Positions 17,051-25,501 of a stretch of DNA of 40,571 nucleotides are shown here, in pieces; the first letter of the stretch is position 1, and every line of letters begins with the position of its first letter. Under the pieces are notes generated by a model that saw nothing but the letters and a program-made list of their open reading frames with translations, did not search any database and was not told the DNA's origin. Source of the DNA: Bradyrhizobium valentinum (GTDB lineage: Bacteria > Pseudomonadota > Alphaproteobacteria > Rhizobiales > Xanthobacteraceae); contig NZ_LLXX01000226.1 in the NCBI RefSeq assembly GCF_001440405.1, positions 494 to 41,064 on the forward strand. Direction: 5' to 3'. The translations under genes and the position numbers were made by a program.

Positions 17051-17353
17051 ATGCCAAACGACGTCAGAGACCTGCCGGCCAGCAATGACGGCCTGTACCG
17101 CTTCCTCGGCGGCTCGCCGCTGTCGGTGGCGTTCCGGTTGATCCTGCTGTCGATCCTGGTCGGCGTGGTGCTGGCCGCGATCGGCTTCGATCCCTGGAAT
17201 ATCCTGCACAGCATCCAGACCCTGTTCCGGCGGCTGTGGGACCTCGGCTTCGACGCGGTCAACTGGCTGTGGCGCTACTTCCTGCTCGGTGCCGTGATCG
17301 TGGTCCCGATCTGGCTGCTGTCGCGGCTGTTCGGCGCCCCGCGCGGGCGATAG
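17051..17353 (+). CDS. DUF6460-type small membrane protein
   Basis: 100 residues. The sequence contains two hydrophobic segments, roughly residues 28-45 (F-R-L-I-L-L-S-I-L-V-G-V-V-L) and 75-93 (W-R-Y-F-L-L-G-A-V-I-V-V-P), joined by an amphipathic stretch rich in Trp and Phe. The family is, as far as I recall, DUF6460, found in alphaproteobacteria and without a known function. GAGAG lies 5 bases ahead of ATG 17051; the longer frame from 16979 begins inside the promoter region. A separate TATAAT suggests it has its own promoter. Confidence 0.7.
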   Translation: MPNDVRDLPASNDGLYRFLGGSPLSVAFRLILLSILVGVVLAAIGFDPWNILHSIQTLFRRLWDLGFDAVNWLWRYFLLGAVIVVPIWLLSRLFGAPRGR

Positions 17354-17378
17354 ATTCAACTCGTAAAGGCCGCAGCCG

Positions 17379-18113
17379 ATGCAATTGCGATTTGTCGGCT
17401 GCGGCGACGCACTCGGTTCCGGCGGCAGGTTCAACACCTGCTTCCACGTCACCGGCGCACGCGTCAATTTCCTGATCGACTGCGGCGCGTCGTCGCTGCC
17501 GGCGCTGAAGCGTCTCGGCATCGCGCGCGACGGCATCGACCTGATCCTGATCACGCATTTCCACGGCGACCATTTTGGCGGCCTTCCGTTCCTGCTGCTG
17601 GATGCGCAGTTCACGCGGCGCTCCCGTCCGCTGGTGATCGCTGGTCCACAGGGCATCGAGACGAAGCTCGCCAACCTGATGGAAGCGCTGTTCGAGCACT
17701 CCTCCAAAGCCAAACAACGCTTCGATCTATCCGTCGTCGCACTCGAACCGGAGCAGAGCCGGACTTTTGGCGAAGTCAAGGTGACGCCCTATCCTGTCGT
17801 CCACGGCGAATCCGGCGGGCCGTTCCTGGCTTATCGGGTCGAGGCCGAGGGCCGAGTCATCACCTACAGCGCCGACACCGAATGGACTGATGCGCTGATC
17901 CCGGCGGCGCGCGGCGCGGACCTGTTCGTTGCGGAAGCGTATTACTACGACAAGACCGTCAAGAACCATCTCAGCCTGAAGACGCTGGAAGCGCACCTGG
18001 GCGAAATCAACGCCAAGCGGCTGGTGCTGACGCATATGAGCGACGACATGCTCGGACGGCTGAGCGAACTGATCTACACGGCTGCCCATGACGGCATGGT
18101 CGTCGAGCTCTAG
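17379..18113 (+). CDS. Metallo-beta-lactamase-fold hydrolase (RNase Z-like)
   Basis: 244 residues. It opens with Q-L-R-F-V-G-C-G-D-A-x-G-S-G-G-R, as in RNase Z/ElaC-like and PhnP-like proteins, followed by the metal motif T-H-F-H-G-D-H-F-G-G-L (near residues 60-70). Further ligands are V-H-G-E (near 140), S-A-D-T and T-H-M-S-D near the C-terminus. The RNase Z exosite arm is not obvious, so it may act on small phosphodiesters or other esters rather than tRNA precursors. It starts 25 bases after the DUF6460 gene and ends 2 bases before the MATE gene, which suggests cotranscription. Confidence 0.8.
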   Translation: MQLRFVGCGDALGSGGRFNTCFHVTGARVNFLIDCGASSLPALKRLGIARDGIDLILITHFHGDHFGGLPFLLLDAQFTRRSRPLVIAGPQGIETKLANLMEALFEHSSKAKQRFDLSVVALEPEQSRTFGEVKVTPYPVVHGESGGPFLAYRVEAEGRVITYSADTEWTDALIPAARGADLFVAEAYYYDKTVKNHLSLKTLEAHLGEINAKRLVLTHMSDDMLGRLSELIYTAAHDGMVVEL

Positions 18114-18115
18114 GC

Positions 18116-19441
18116 ATGCATTCGCCTAATCCTGCTTCTGGGGTCACGACGGCACAGGTGTTTGCCATCGCGGGTCCCGCGATGGTCGCGAACCTGACCA
18201 CGCCGCTGATCGGCATCGTCTCGACCACGGCGATCGGCCGGCTCGGCGACGCCACGCTGCTCGGCGGCGTGGCGATGGCCTCGGTGCTGTTCGACTGCAT
18301 GTTCTGGCTGTTCGGCTTCCTGCGCATGAGCACGGTCGCCTTCACCGCACAGTCGCTCGGCGCCGGTGAAACCATCGAATTACGTGCGATCCTGATCCGC
18401 GGCTTCCTGGTCGCGGCCCTGATCGGCACGGCGCTCATTGCGCTGCAGGTTCCGCTCGCCACCATCCTGCTGGGTGCGATGGGCGGCAGCGAGGGCGTCA
18501 CGCACGCGGCAAAAACCTACTTCACGATCCGGATCTGGTCGGCGCCACTTGCGCTCGCCAATTATGTCGTCCTCGGCTGGCTGATCGGACAGGCGCGCGC
18601 CACACTGGCGCTGACGACCCAGGTTGCGATCAACGTCACCAACATGATCGCGACGGTGCTGCTGGTACTGGTATTCGACCTCGGCATCGCCGGCGCCGCG
18701 ATCGCAGCCGTGATCGCGGAGGCGACCGGCGTCCTGCTCGGTATTTTGATCGCGCGGCATCTGTCCCGTGGGCAATCGGCCATCTCGCCTGCGACGCTGT
18801 TCGACCGCACAAAACTGATGCGGATGCTGACAGTCAATCGTGACATCCTGATTCGTACCGCAGCGCTGATTGCAGCCTTCCTGTTCTTCATCGCGCAAGG
18901 AGCCCGCGCCGGCGACGTGACGCTCGCGGCCAATGCGGTCTTGAACAATTTTCTGATGATCAGCGGCTTCTTCCTCGATGGCCTCGCCAACGCCGCCGAA
19001 CAGCTTTGCGGCCGCGCCTATGGCGCCCGCGACAAGCGCGCCTTCTCCGGAGCCGTCAAGCTGGTCGTGATCTGGGGCTTTGGCTTCGCCTTTGCAGTCG
19101 CCGCAAGCTTCGCGCTGTTCGGGCCTGCGCTGATCGACGTGCTGACCGCGAGCGCGGACGTGCGGCGCATCGCGCGCGACTATCTGCCGTTCGTCATCTT
19201 CGCGCCGCTGCTCGGCGTGTTCGCCTTTGCCTATGACGGGATCTATATCGGCGCCACCTGGGCGCGCGACATGCGTAATCTGATGGTGCTGTCGCTATTG
19301 ATCTTCCTTGCCGCGTGGTTCGCGCTGCGATCGTTCGGCAACGCCGGACTGTGGGGCGCGTTTCTGGTGCACTATGCCGCCCGCGGCGGATTGCAGGCGT
19401 TGTGGTATCCGGCGCTGTTGAGGAAGTCGTTTGCGGCCTGA
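18116..19441 (+). CDS. MATE-family multidrug efflux transporter (DinF-like)
   Basis: 441 residues with twelve predicted membrane segments in two homologous halves, as in MATE antiporters. The first half begins F-A-I-A-G-P-A-M-V-A-N-L and includes the G-R-L-G-D loop; the second has A-N-A-V-L-N-N-F and the family's D-G-x-A-N-A-A-E-Q-L-x-G-R-A-Y-G motif typical of the DinF branch. Such proteins expel cationic compounds or metabolites in exchange for H+ or Na+. The ATG lies 2 bases after the previous stop, so translation is probably coupled to the hydrolase. Confidence 0.9.
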   Translation: MHSPNPASGVTTAQVFAIAGPAMVANLTTPLIGIVSTTAIGRLGDATLLGGVAMASVLFDCMFWLFGFLRMSTVAFTAQSLGAGETIELRAILIRGFLVAALIGTALIALQVPLATILLGAMGGSEGVTHAAKTYFTIRIWSAPLALANYVVLGWLIGQARATLALTTQVAINVTNMIATVLLVLVFDLGIAGAAIAAVIAEATGVLLGILIARHLSRGQSAISPATLFDRTKLMRMLTVNRDILIRTAALIAAFLFFIAQGARAGDVTLAANAVLNNFLMISGFFLDGLANAAEQLCGRAYGARDKRAFSGAVKLVVIWGFGFAFAVAASFALFGPALIDVLTASADVRRIARDYLPFVIFAPLLGVFAFAYDGIYIGATWARDMRNLMVLSLLIFLAAWFALRSFGNAGLWGAFLVHYAARGGLQALWYPALLRKSFAA

Positions 19442-19454
19442 CGGGCTTGCTTCT

Positions 19455-19592
19455 CCCTCGCCCCGCTCTTGCGGGGAGAGGGTCGGGGTGAGGGGCTGTC
19501 TCCGCGAATTCGATAGAGCTGAGTATGCGGAGGCTCCCCTCACCCGGATTGCTTCGCAATCCGACCTCTCCCCGCGAAGAGCGGGGCGAGGT
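19455..19592. repeat. Palindromic repeat doublet (CCTCGCCCCGCTCTTGCGGGGAGAGG type)
   Basis: Outer arms at about 19456-19481 and 19565-19591 are inverted copies differing by about one base. An inner GGATTGCTTCGCAATCC hairpin lies near 19545-19562. It is related in layout to the doublet inside the ligase gene, and here lies between the convergent MATE and pyrD genes. Confidence 0.8.
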
Positions 19593-19620
19593 GACTTCAA
19601 ACGCGCTCGCGCGCGAAAAG

Positions 19621-20718
19621 CTACACCACCGGCCAGTCCTCGGCGGTGATCGTCGCAGCATCCGCGCCGACGATCTCCGACAGCGAGTCGCGCCCGGTGC
19701 GCAGCAACGTCGAGGCAAGATCGTTCTTGATGTCGTCCACCAGCCCGAGGCCCTTGTAGACCAGCGACGAATAGAGCTGGATCAGGCTGGCACCGGCGCG
19801 GATTTTCGTCAGCGCGGCGCCGCCGGAATCGATGCCGCCGACGCCGATCAATGGAAACGCACCTTCGGTGCGGACATAAGTCTCGGCCACCATGCGCGTC
19901 GACAGCCGAAACAGCGGCCGCCCCGACAATCCGCCCTGCTCTTTCGCTCTCGCCTGTTCGCGCAACGTCGCGGGACGCGCCAGCGTGGTATTGGCGACGA
20001 TCATGCCGTCGACCCCGCGCGAGCGCGCGATGTGCACGACGTCGTCGAGCTCGGCCAAACTCAGGTCCGGCGCGATCTTGAGCAGCACCGGTGAATCGCC
20101 GGCATTCCTGCGCACCCGCTCGCGCGCATCGATCACCTTGGCGAGGAGTTCATCGAGCGCCGCCGCTTGCTGCAGATTGCGCAGGCCGGGCGTGTTCGGC
20201 GAGGAGACGTTGACGGTGAAATAGCTCGCAACCGGCGCAAACGTCTCGATCAGCTTGACATAATCTGCGACGCGGTCGGGCGAATCCTTGTTGGCCCCGA
20301 CATTGACGCCGACGATGCCGCCATGGTGGGCGCGCGCCGCAAGCCGGCGCAGCGCAGCTTCGGCGCCGTCATTGTTGAAGCCCATGCGGTTGATCACGGC
20401 TTCATCCCGCTCGAGGCGAAACAGCCGTGGCCGTGGATTGCCGCCCTGCGGCTTCGGCGTCACGGTGCCGATTTCGACAAAGCCGAACCCGAGCCTGAGC
20501 AGCGCGTCGGGCACCTCCGCGCTCTTGTCGAAGCCCGCGGCCATGCCGATCGGATTGGGAAAATTCAAGCCGAAGGCGCGCACCGCCAGCTTGTGGTCGT
20601 CGGCCCGCGGCCTGACCGGCGGCAGCAGCCGCAGGCCCTGGATCGCCATGCGATGCGCGTCTTCCGGATCGAACCAGCGCAGCAGCGGCAGCGAAAAGGC
20701 GTCGAAGGCGCGGATCAC
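19621..20718 (-). CDS. pyrD: Quinone-dependent dihydroorotate dehydrogenase
   Basis: 365 residues, as expected for class 2 enzymes. An N-terminal helical part of about 40 residues (membrane association) precedes the FMN barrel. Recognisable blocks are N-P-I-G-M-A-A-G-F-D-K, the E-x-G-T-V-T-P-x-P-Q-x-G-N-P motif, N-x-G-x-N-K-D, the catalytic-serine loop N-V-S-S-P-N-T-P-G-L, and G-V-G-G-I-D-S-G-x-A with 'A-G-A-S-L-I-Q-L-Y-S-S'. It oxidises dihydroorotate to orotate in pyrimidine synthesis, passing electrons to quinone at the inner membrane. The GTG start overlaps the DUF952 stop by 4 bases (GTGA). Confidence 0.95.
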   Translation of the reverse strand: MIRAFDAFSLPLLRWFDPEDAHRMAIQGLRLLPPVRPRADDHKLAVRAFGLNFPNPIGMAAGFDKSAEVPDALLRLGFGFVEIGTVTPKPQGGNPRPRLFRLERDEAVINRMGFNNDGAEAALRRLAARAHHGGIVGVNVGANKDSPDRVADYVKLIETFAPVASYFTVNVSSPNTPGLRNLQQAAALDELLAKVIDARERVRRNAGDSPVLLKIAPDLSLAELDDVVHIARSRGVDGMIVANTTLARPATLREQARAKEQGGLSGRPLFRLSTRMVAETYVRTEGAFPLIGVGGIDSGGAALTKIRAGASLIQLYSSLVYKGLGLVDDIKNDLASTLLRTGRDSLSEIVGADAATITAEDWPVV

Positions 20719-21059
20719 GGGGTGAGCTCCGGAATATCGTGAGAGCCATCGGACCGCGCCCGCATGTCGAGGATCGCGGTTACCGCGCCGAGATCAAGCT
20801 CGCCGTAGAGATGCGGGAACAGTTCGTCGTTGCGCGAAGGCTCCCAGCGCAACGCATCGCCGAGCGCCTCCGCGTCGACCGCGACCAGGAACAAGCCGGT
20901 CTGGCCGAAATAATGCTTTCGCGCCGTCTCGGCGACCTGGGACGCCGTGGAGAAATGAATGAAGCCGTCGCGCAGATCGTCTGCACTGCCGCGATAGACG
21001 CCCTGCCGCTCGGCCTCGCGCCAGGCCGAGGCGGAAGTGATTTTATAAATGGTCGGCAC
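20715..21059 (-). CDS. DUF952 domain protein
   Basis: 114 residues covering one DUF952 domain: it starts I-Y-K-I, has D-G-F-I-H-F-S-T-A-x-Q-V-x-E-T-A, then W-E-P-S-R-x-x-E-L-F-P-H-L-Y-G near the C-terminus, all conserved marks of this family. Its biochemical role is unknown. It is translationally coupled to pyrD through a GTGA overlap, an arrangement common in this group of bacteria, so both respond to the same promoter in the gap above 21060. Confidence 0.85.
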   Translation of the reverse strand: MPTIYKITSASAWREAERQGVYRGSADDLRDGFIHFSTASQVAETARKHYFGQTGLFLVAVDAEALGDALRWEPSRNDELFPHLYGELDLGAVTAILDMRARSDGSHDIPELTP

Positions 21060-21182
21060 GGCGTTCCGGCTTGTCGCTTGAGTCTCTTGGGATTTTCCCG
21101 GAAATGGCCGGGGTGGCCGCCGACCGTAAAGGCGGCAGGCCGCTAACTCAAGCGCCGCTGCGGCAGGGCGCAGCGCCTGTTC

Positions 21183-21272
21183 GGTTCTGATTCGATCAGA
21201 ACCGGGGCGCCAATCTCTTGTTTTGACGCGTTTTCTTCACGCGAACCGCTATCCGCTTCGCTGGAAAACGCT
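21183..21272. repeat. Rhizobiales-type repeat (GGTTCTGATTCGATCAGAACC)
   Basis: The segment starts with the palindrome GGTTCTGATTCGATCAGAACC (21183-21203) and continues through GTTTTGACGCGTTTTCTTCACGCGAACC to GAAAACGCT at about 21271. I recognise this as a common intergenic repeat in Bradyrhizobium and relatives. An 8-bp inverted pair, GCTTGAGT/ACTCAAGC, lies outside it at about 21076 and 21146. Confidence 0.6.
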
Positions 21273-21335
21273 ACGCAAGATTTGCGCTGGCCGACTGGAT
21301 GAGGCAATAATTCCTAGACCGATTCAGGGCTTTCG

Positions 21336-21989
21336 ATGGCGAGACATTCCAAGGCGCACCGAATTCTGACCCATAACCAGGTCTGGACCGCGCTCGACCG
21401 GTTGGCCGAACGCGCCGGCATGTCGCCCTCGGGCCTCGCCAAGCGTGCCGGCCTCGACCCCACCACCTTCAACAAATCCAAGCGCATCACCGGTGACGGC
21501 CGCGAGCGCTGGCCGTCGACCGAATCGGTATCCAAGGCGCTGGCAGCCACCAATTCGTCGATCGACACTTTCGTGCAGTTGATCGGCGATGGCGCGCGCG
21601 GCCTGCAATCGGTGCCGTTGCTCGCCCTGGCGCAAGCCGGCAGCGGCGGCTATTTCGACGAGAGCGGCTTTCCCTCCGGCCGTGGCTGGGACGAGGTGGC
21701 GCTGCCGTCGGCCAGCGACGAGCATGCCTACGCGCTCGAGATCTCGGGCGATTCGATGAAGCCGACCTATCGCGACGGCGACATCATCGTGGTGTCGCCG
21801 GGCACGGCGATCCGGCGCGGCGACCGGGTGGTGCTCAAGACGTCAGGCGGCGAAGTGATGGTCAAGGAATTGAAGCGCCGGACCACCAAGACGCTGGAAT
21901 TGCAGTCGCTCAACCCGGCCCATGCCGATCGTACGCTGGACGCCGACGACGTCGCCTGGATCGCAAGGATCGTGTGGGCGAGCCAGTAG
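21336..21989 (+). CDS. LexA/CI-like transcriptional regulator with S24 peptidase domain
   Basis: 217 residues. N-terminal helix-turn-helix (about 15-75: V-W-x-A-L-D-R-L-A-E-R-A-G-M-S-P-S-G-L-A). The C-terminal S24 domain has G-D-S-M-K-P with Ser140 and V-M-V-K with Lys177, the same 37-residue spacing as Ser119/Lys156 of LexA, and an Ala101-Gly102 pair at the place of the LexA cleavage site. All residues for self-cleavage therefore seem present. It is not in a prophage setting. The Mug-like glycosylase gene starts 12 bases downstream. Targets and trigger are unknown; a role in stress or DNA damage control is inference. Confidence 0.85.
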   Translation: MARHSKAHRILTHNQVWTALDRLAERAGMSPSGLAKRAGLDPTTFNKSKRITGDGRERWPSTESVSKALAATNSSIDTFVQLIGDGARGLQSVPLLALAQAGSGGYFDESGFPSGRGWDEVALPSASDEHAYALEISGDSMKPTYRDGDIIVVSPGTAIRRGDRVVLKTSGGEVMVKELKRRTTKTLELQSLNPAHADRTLDADDVAWIARIVWASQ

Positions 21990-22001
21990 GATTGCCGCGC
22001 C

Positions 22002-22508
22002 ATGACGGACGTGCTGAGCGACCTGCTGCAACATTCCCTTCGCATCGTGTTGTGCGGAACCGCCGCGGGGACGACGTCCGCCGCCGAGCGGGCCTACTAC
22101 GCGCACCGGCAAAACAAGTTCTGGAAGATCCTGCACGAGACGCGGCTGACGCCGGAGCCGCTGCGACCGCATCAATATCGCAGCCTGCTGCACCATGGCA
22201 TCGGCCTGACTGATCTCGTGAAAGCGGGTGCGGGAATGGACCGCGCCACGCTTCCCAAACTGACGGCGGCGGATCGCGCCCGGCTGAGCAATGCAATTGC
22301 AACATTTCGTCCGCAATTCCTCGCATTCACCAGCAAGACGGCCGGACAGAAATTCTTCGACGGCAAGCGGGACTATGGCGAGCAGTGTGATCTGATCGGC
22401 GATACCAGGGTGTGGATCTTGCCGTCGACCTCGGGCGCGGCCAATGGAAGCTGGCGCCCGGAAATCTGGCACCGGTTTGCGGATGAGGTCAGAGCGGCGG
22501 TTGGCTGA
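22002..22508 (+). CDS. Mug-like uracil/mismatch DNA glycosylase family protein
   Basis: 168 residues, colinear with E. coli Mug: L-R-I-V-L-C-G-T-A-A-G-T-T-S-A at the N-terminus, N-K-F-W-K-I-L, and W-I-L-P-S-T-S-G-A-A-N near the C-terminus. In Mug these blocks read C-G-I-N-P-G and L-P-N-P-S-G. Here the catalytic Asn18 position is Ala21 and the second Asn is Ser, so uracil excision by the usual mechanism is doubtful; some UDG-superfamily families act without that Asn. Directly follows the S24 regulator, probably in one transcript. Might remove hypoxanthine or other deaminated bases, but this is not established. Confidence 0.75.
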   Translation: MTDVLSDLLQHSLRIVLCGTAAGTTSAAERAYYAHRQNKFWKILHETRLTPEPLRPHQYRSLLHHGIGLTDLVKAGAGMDRATLPKLTAADRARLSNAIATFRPQFLAFTSKTAGQKFFDGKRDYGEQCDLIGDTRVWILPSTSGAANGSWRPEIWHRFADEVRAAVG

Positions 22509-22542
22509 CCATGCAGATCGTGAGGCCCGAGCCAGTAGTTAC

Positions 22543-22662
22543 CGTCGTCCCTGCGAACGCAGGGACCCATAACCACAAATGTTAGTGGCGAAGGACGACG
22601 TCTCTCCGCCTGCCCTTTCCGCGGGCCGCGGCGTATGGGTCCCTGCTTTCGCAGGGACGACG
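22543..22662. repeat. Inverted repeat (GTCGTCCCTGCGAACGCAGGGAC type)
   Basis: Arms at about 22543-22571 and 22634-22662 are near-perfect inverted copies, each itself a small hairpin (TCCCTGCGAACGCAGGGA). The same element recurs at 23661-23779, so the two bracket the class II aldolase gene. Confidence 0.8.
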
Positions 22663-22685
22663 CAAAGACTGCGCCGCGAAAAAAA

Positions 22686-23468
22686 CTACGTCGCGTAGTC
22701 GGGCTCCTTGCGGTCCAGCATCCGCTTCAGCGCATCAAAATGCCGCTGGGCCGGGGTCGGGCCTTTGTAGAGATGCTCGTCCTTGTAATCGCGCTTGGTT
22801 TTCTCCACCACAGGCGCAGGAAGCTGCTTCAGCTTCTGCCCGGTCCACATCGCGTAGATCTGCACCTGGGCGGCACGCTCGACGTAGTACAGCATGTCAT
22901 AGGCTTCCGCGACGGTGGCGCCGACGGTGGAGATGCCGTGATTGGCCATGAAAAGCACAGTCTTGTCGCCGATGACCTTTGCAAGCCGCGCGCCTTCGGC
23001 GGGATCGAGCGCCGGGCCGGTATATTCGTCGTCATAGGCGATGGCGCCTGACAGCCCGACCTCGGTCTGGCCGATCTCTTTGATGCGGGGGTCTTCGAGC
23101 CGCGTCAGCGCGCTGGCATGCGGCATGTGGGTGTGAAACACCGCCTTCGCCTGCGGCAGCGCCTTGTGGATCGGCGCGTGGATGCAATAGCAGGAGCGCT
23201 CGACCTCGCCTTCACCGCGTTTAACCTCACCGTCGTCGATGCCGACTTCCATGAAGCAGGACGCCGTGACCTCGGACCAATGCGTACCGAACGGGATCTG
23301 GTAATAGCGATCGCTCTTGCCCGGCACGACGAAGGTCAGATGGTTGAAGATGCCTTCGGAAAATCCCTGGATGAAGGCCAACCGGTGCGCGGCGGCGAGA
23401 TCGACCCGCGCCTGCCATTCCTCGGCGCTGTACTCGCTGAGCGTCTTCGGCGAAACCCTGAACTGCAT
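22686..23468 (-). CDS. Class II aldolase/adducin family protein
   Basis: 260 residues forming one class II aldolase/adducin domain. The metal ligands are visible as H-T-H-M (His112 and His114) and a later histidine in M-A-N-H-G (about 176). The block preceding them, G-I-F-N-H-L-T, corresponds to the phosphate-binding G-N-x-S region but is altered, and no G-N-x-S is present, so the substrate may not be a sugar phosphate. Bacterial relatives act as fuculose/ribulose phosphate aldolases, epimerases or decarboxylases; which applies here is open. Transcribed alone, flanked by two copies of the same inverted repeat. Confidence 0.8.
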   Translation of the reverse strand: MQFRVSPKTLSEYSAEEWQARVDLAAAHRLAFIQGFSEGIFNHLTFVVPGKSDRYYQIPFGTHWSEVTASCFMEVGIDDGEVKRGEGEVERSCYCIHAPIHKALPQAKAVFHTHMPHASALTRLEDPRIKEIGQTEVGLSGAIAYDDEYTGPALDPAEGARLAKVIGDKTVLFMANHGISTVGATVAEAYDMLYYVERAAQVQIYAMWTGQKLKQLPAPVVEKTKRDYKDEHLYKGPTPAQRHFDALKRMLDRKEPDYAT

Positions 23469-23660
23469 GAGCTTTCTCCCTAATGCGCTTATTTGCTGGC
23501 CCCTCGGTGGAGGCTTTGACGGCTGTTATGCGCAGTAGTGCAGCGCAATCCGGCGCTGCCATGGCTGAAATTGCGGCGGACCTGCCATCCCGGTTTGCGG
23601 GGTAGACGGACTGGTCGAGCCGCCGCTACGTGCTGCAGCCGAGTTGGGAAAAAAGCCCTT

Positions 23661-23779
23661 GTCGTCCCTGCGAACGCAGGGACCCATACCGCGTGATCTA
23701 CCGATAGGGCAGAGTGGCAAACGCCTTCTCACGACAACTGCATTCGGTGGTTATGGGTCCCTGCGTTCGCAGGGACGAC
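23661..23779. repeat. Inverted repeat (GTCGTCCCTGCGAACGCAGGGAC type), second copy
   Basis: Arms at 23661-23688 and 23752-23779. This occupies most of the 319-base gap between the aldolase and lysS; the remainder (23469-23660) holds only the aldolase upstream region, with no evident gene. Confidence 0.8.
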
Positions 23780-23787
23780 GAAGAGGC

Positions 23788-25431
23788 CTACGCACTCCGC
23801 GCCAGCGCGCCGTCGATCATGGCGATCGCGTTGGTCACGCCGTAGACTGCGACAAACGAGCCGAAGCGCGGGCCCTTCTCCTGGCCGAGCAGCACCTGGT
23901 AGAGCATGTTGAACCAGTCGAGCGAGACGCCGGGCCGGCCGTCCTTGCCCTTTTTCACCTGATCCAAAAACGGCTCGCGGCGGCCGATCTCGTAGACCAC
24001 GTTCTGGATGTCTTCCGCAGATGATCCGGCCGGCAATTGCGACAGCGCATCGCGCAGATCCTGCAGCGCGGCGCGCTCGTTGTCCGTCGGTTCACGGAAC
24101 TGCTTCGTCGGCGCCACGAAGTCGCGGTAGTAGTTGATGGCGTAGCCGACCATCGCATCCAGCTTCGGATGCGTCTGCGGCGTCACGCCGGGACGGTAGC
24201 GGCCGATGAAGCCCCACAACGTTTCGGCGTTCTCCGCGTTCGAGGACGACACCAGCGTCAGCAAGAGCTGGAAGGTGACGGGCATGTCGGCCTTCGGCGG
24301 CTTGCCGGAATGAATGTGCCAGACCGGATTGGCGAGCTGCTGCTTGGGATCCTGCCGCGTAAACCCGTCGAGGAATTGCTGGTAGTCGTCGACATTGCGC
24401 GGGATCACGTCGAAATACAGCCGCTTCGCTGCCTTCGGCTCGCGGTACATGAACAGCGACAGCGATTCCGGCGAGGCATAGCGCAGCCATTCGTCGATGG
24501 TCAGGCCGTTGCCCTTCGACTTCGAAATCTTCTGGCCCTTCTCGTCGAGGAACAGCTCGTAATTAAAGCCGTCCGGCGGCGTGCCGCCGAGCGCCGCGCA
24601 GATCTTGCCGGACAGCTTGACCGAGTCGATCAAGTCCTTGCCGGCCATTTCGTAATCGACGCCGAGCGCGAACCAGCGCATCGCCCAGTCCGGCTTCCAT
24701 TGCAGCTTGCAATGCCCGCCGGTCACAGGGAGCGTGACGCGCTCCTTCGTTTCCGGATCGTCGTAGGAGACCGTTCCGGCCTTCACATCATGCTCGACGA
24801 TCGGCACATAGAGCACCATGCCCGTGCGCGGGCAGATGGGGAGGAACGGCGAATAGGTCGCAGCACGTTCTTCGCGCAGGCTCGGCAACATGATCTTCAT
24901 GACGGCGTCGAGCCGTTCCAGCATGCGCAGTAACGCGGCGTCGAACCGACCGGAGGTGTAGTAGTCGGTCGAAGAGGCGAACTCGTAGTCGAAGCCGAAT
25001 GTATCGAGGAACGCTCGCAGCCGCGCATTGTTGTGCGCGCCGAACGACGGATACTCATTGGAGAACGGATCGGGTATCCGCGACAGCGGCTTGCCGAGAT
25101 GCGACGCCAGCATCTCCTTGTTCGGCACGTTGTCCGGTACCTTGCGCAGGCCGTCCATGTCGTCGGAGAAGGCGAGCAGGCGCGTCTTGATCTTGTCCTC
25201 GGTGAGCACGCGGAAGGCATGGCGCACCATGGTGGTGCGCGCGACCTCGCCGAAGGTGCCGATATGCGGCAGCCCCGACGGACCGTAGCCGGTTTCGAAC
25301 AGCACCTCGTCCTTCGGGTTTTTCTTCAGCCGCGCGACAATGGCCTTGGCCTGCTCGAACGGCCAGGCGTTGGATTGTTCGGCGAGCGCACGCAGATCGC
25401 TCGGGCTAAAGGCAACGTCGATGGCGGACAT
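23788..25431 (-). CDS. lysS: Lysyl-tRNA synthetase, class I
   Basis: 547 residues. The class I signature P-S-G-L-P-H-I-G-T-F (HIG at 56-58) and the K-I-S-K-S-K-G loop (around residue 302) identify a class I aminoacyl-tRNA synthetase. The overall length and the 'F-E-T-G-Y-G-P-S-G' and 'D-D-M-D-G-L-R' blocks fit the archaeal-type LysRS1 that replaces the class II enzyme in many alphaproteobacteria. It charges tRNA-Lys with lysine in the cytoplasm. The ATG at 25431 gives a natural N-terminus. No T-box or other leader structure was seen. Confidence 0.93.
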   Translation of the reverse strand: MSAIDVAFSPSDLRALAEQSNAWPFEQAKAIVARLKKNPKDEVLFETGYGPSGLPHIGTFGEVARTTMVRHAFRVLTEDKIKTRLLAFSDDMDGLRKVPDNVPNKEMLASHLGKPLSRIPDPFSNEYPSFGAHNNARLRAFLDTFGFDYEFASSTDYYTSGRFDAALLRMLERLDAVMKIMLPSLREERAATYSPFLPICPRTGMVLYVPIVEHDVKAGTVSYDDPETKERVTLPVTGGHCKLQWKPDWAMRWFALGVDYEMAGKDLIDSVKLSGKICAALGGTPPDGFNYELFLDEKGQKISKSKGNGLTIDEWLRYASPESLSLFMYREPKAAKRLYFDVIPRNVDDYQQFLDGFTRQDPKQQLANPVWHIHSGKPPKADMPVTFQLLLTLVSSSNAENAETLWGFIGRYRPGVTPQTHPKLDAMVGYAINYYRDFVAPTKQFREPTDNERAALQDLRDALSQLPAGSSAEDIQNVVYEIGRREPFLDQVKKGKDGRPGVSLDWFNMLYQVLLGQEKGPRFGSFVAVYGVTNAIAMIDGALARSA

Positions 25432-25501
25432 TTATTAAGGCTCTCTCCGGAAGCCGCGGAAACTAGCGCTTCCGAGGCAAAATGCAAAATGACGGCAAAG
25501 C

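Noticed and set aside
15482..17779. A 765-codon open frame on the minus strand
   Set aside because: It is antisense to the ligase, DUF6460 and hydrolase genes, whose motifs are unmistakable; long antisense frames are usual in DNA of this GC content.
21183..21203. GTTC-N11-GAAC palindrome as a LexA-type operator for the S24 regulator
   Set aside because: It is part of a widespread intergenic repeat and its spacing does not fit the GTTC-N7-GTTC direct repeat used by alphaproteobacterial LexA.
22543..23779. Repeats around the aldolase as a CRISPR array or transposon ends
   Set aside because: Only two copies 1.1 kb apart, each an internally palindromic unit, with no spacer series, transposase or target duplication.
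24037..24933. A 298-codon plus-strand frame
   Set aside because: Antisense to lysS; composition is typical of a shadow frame.
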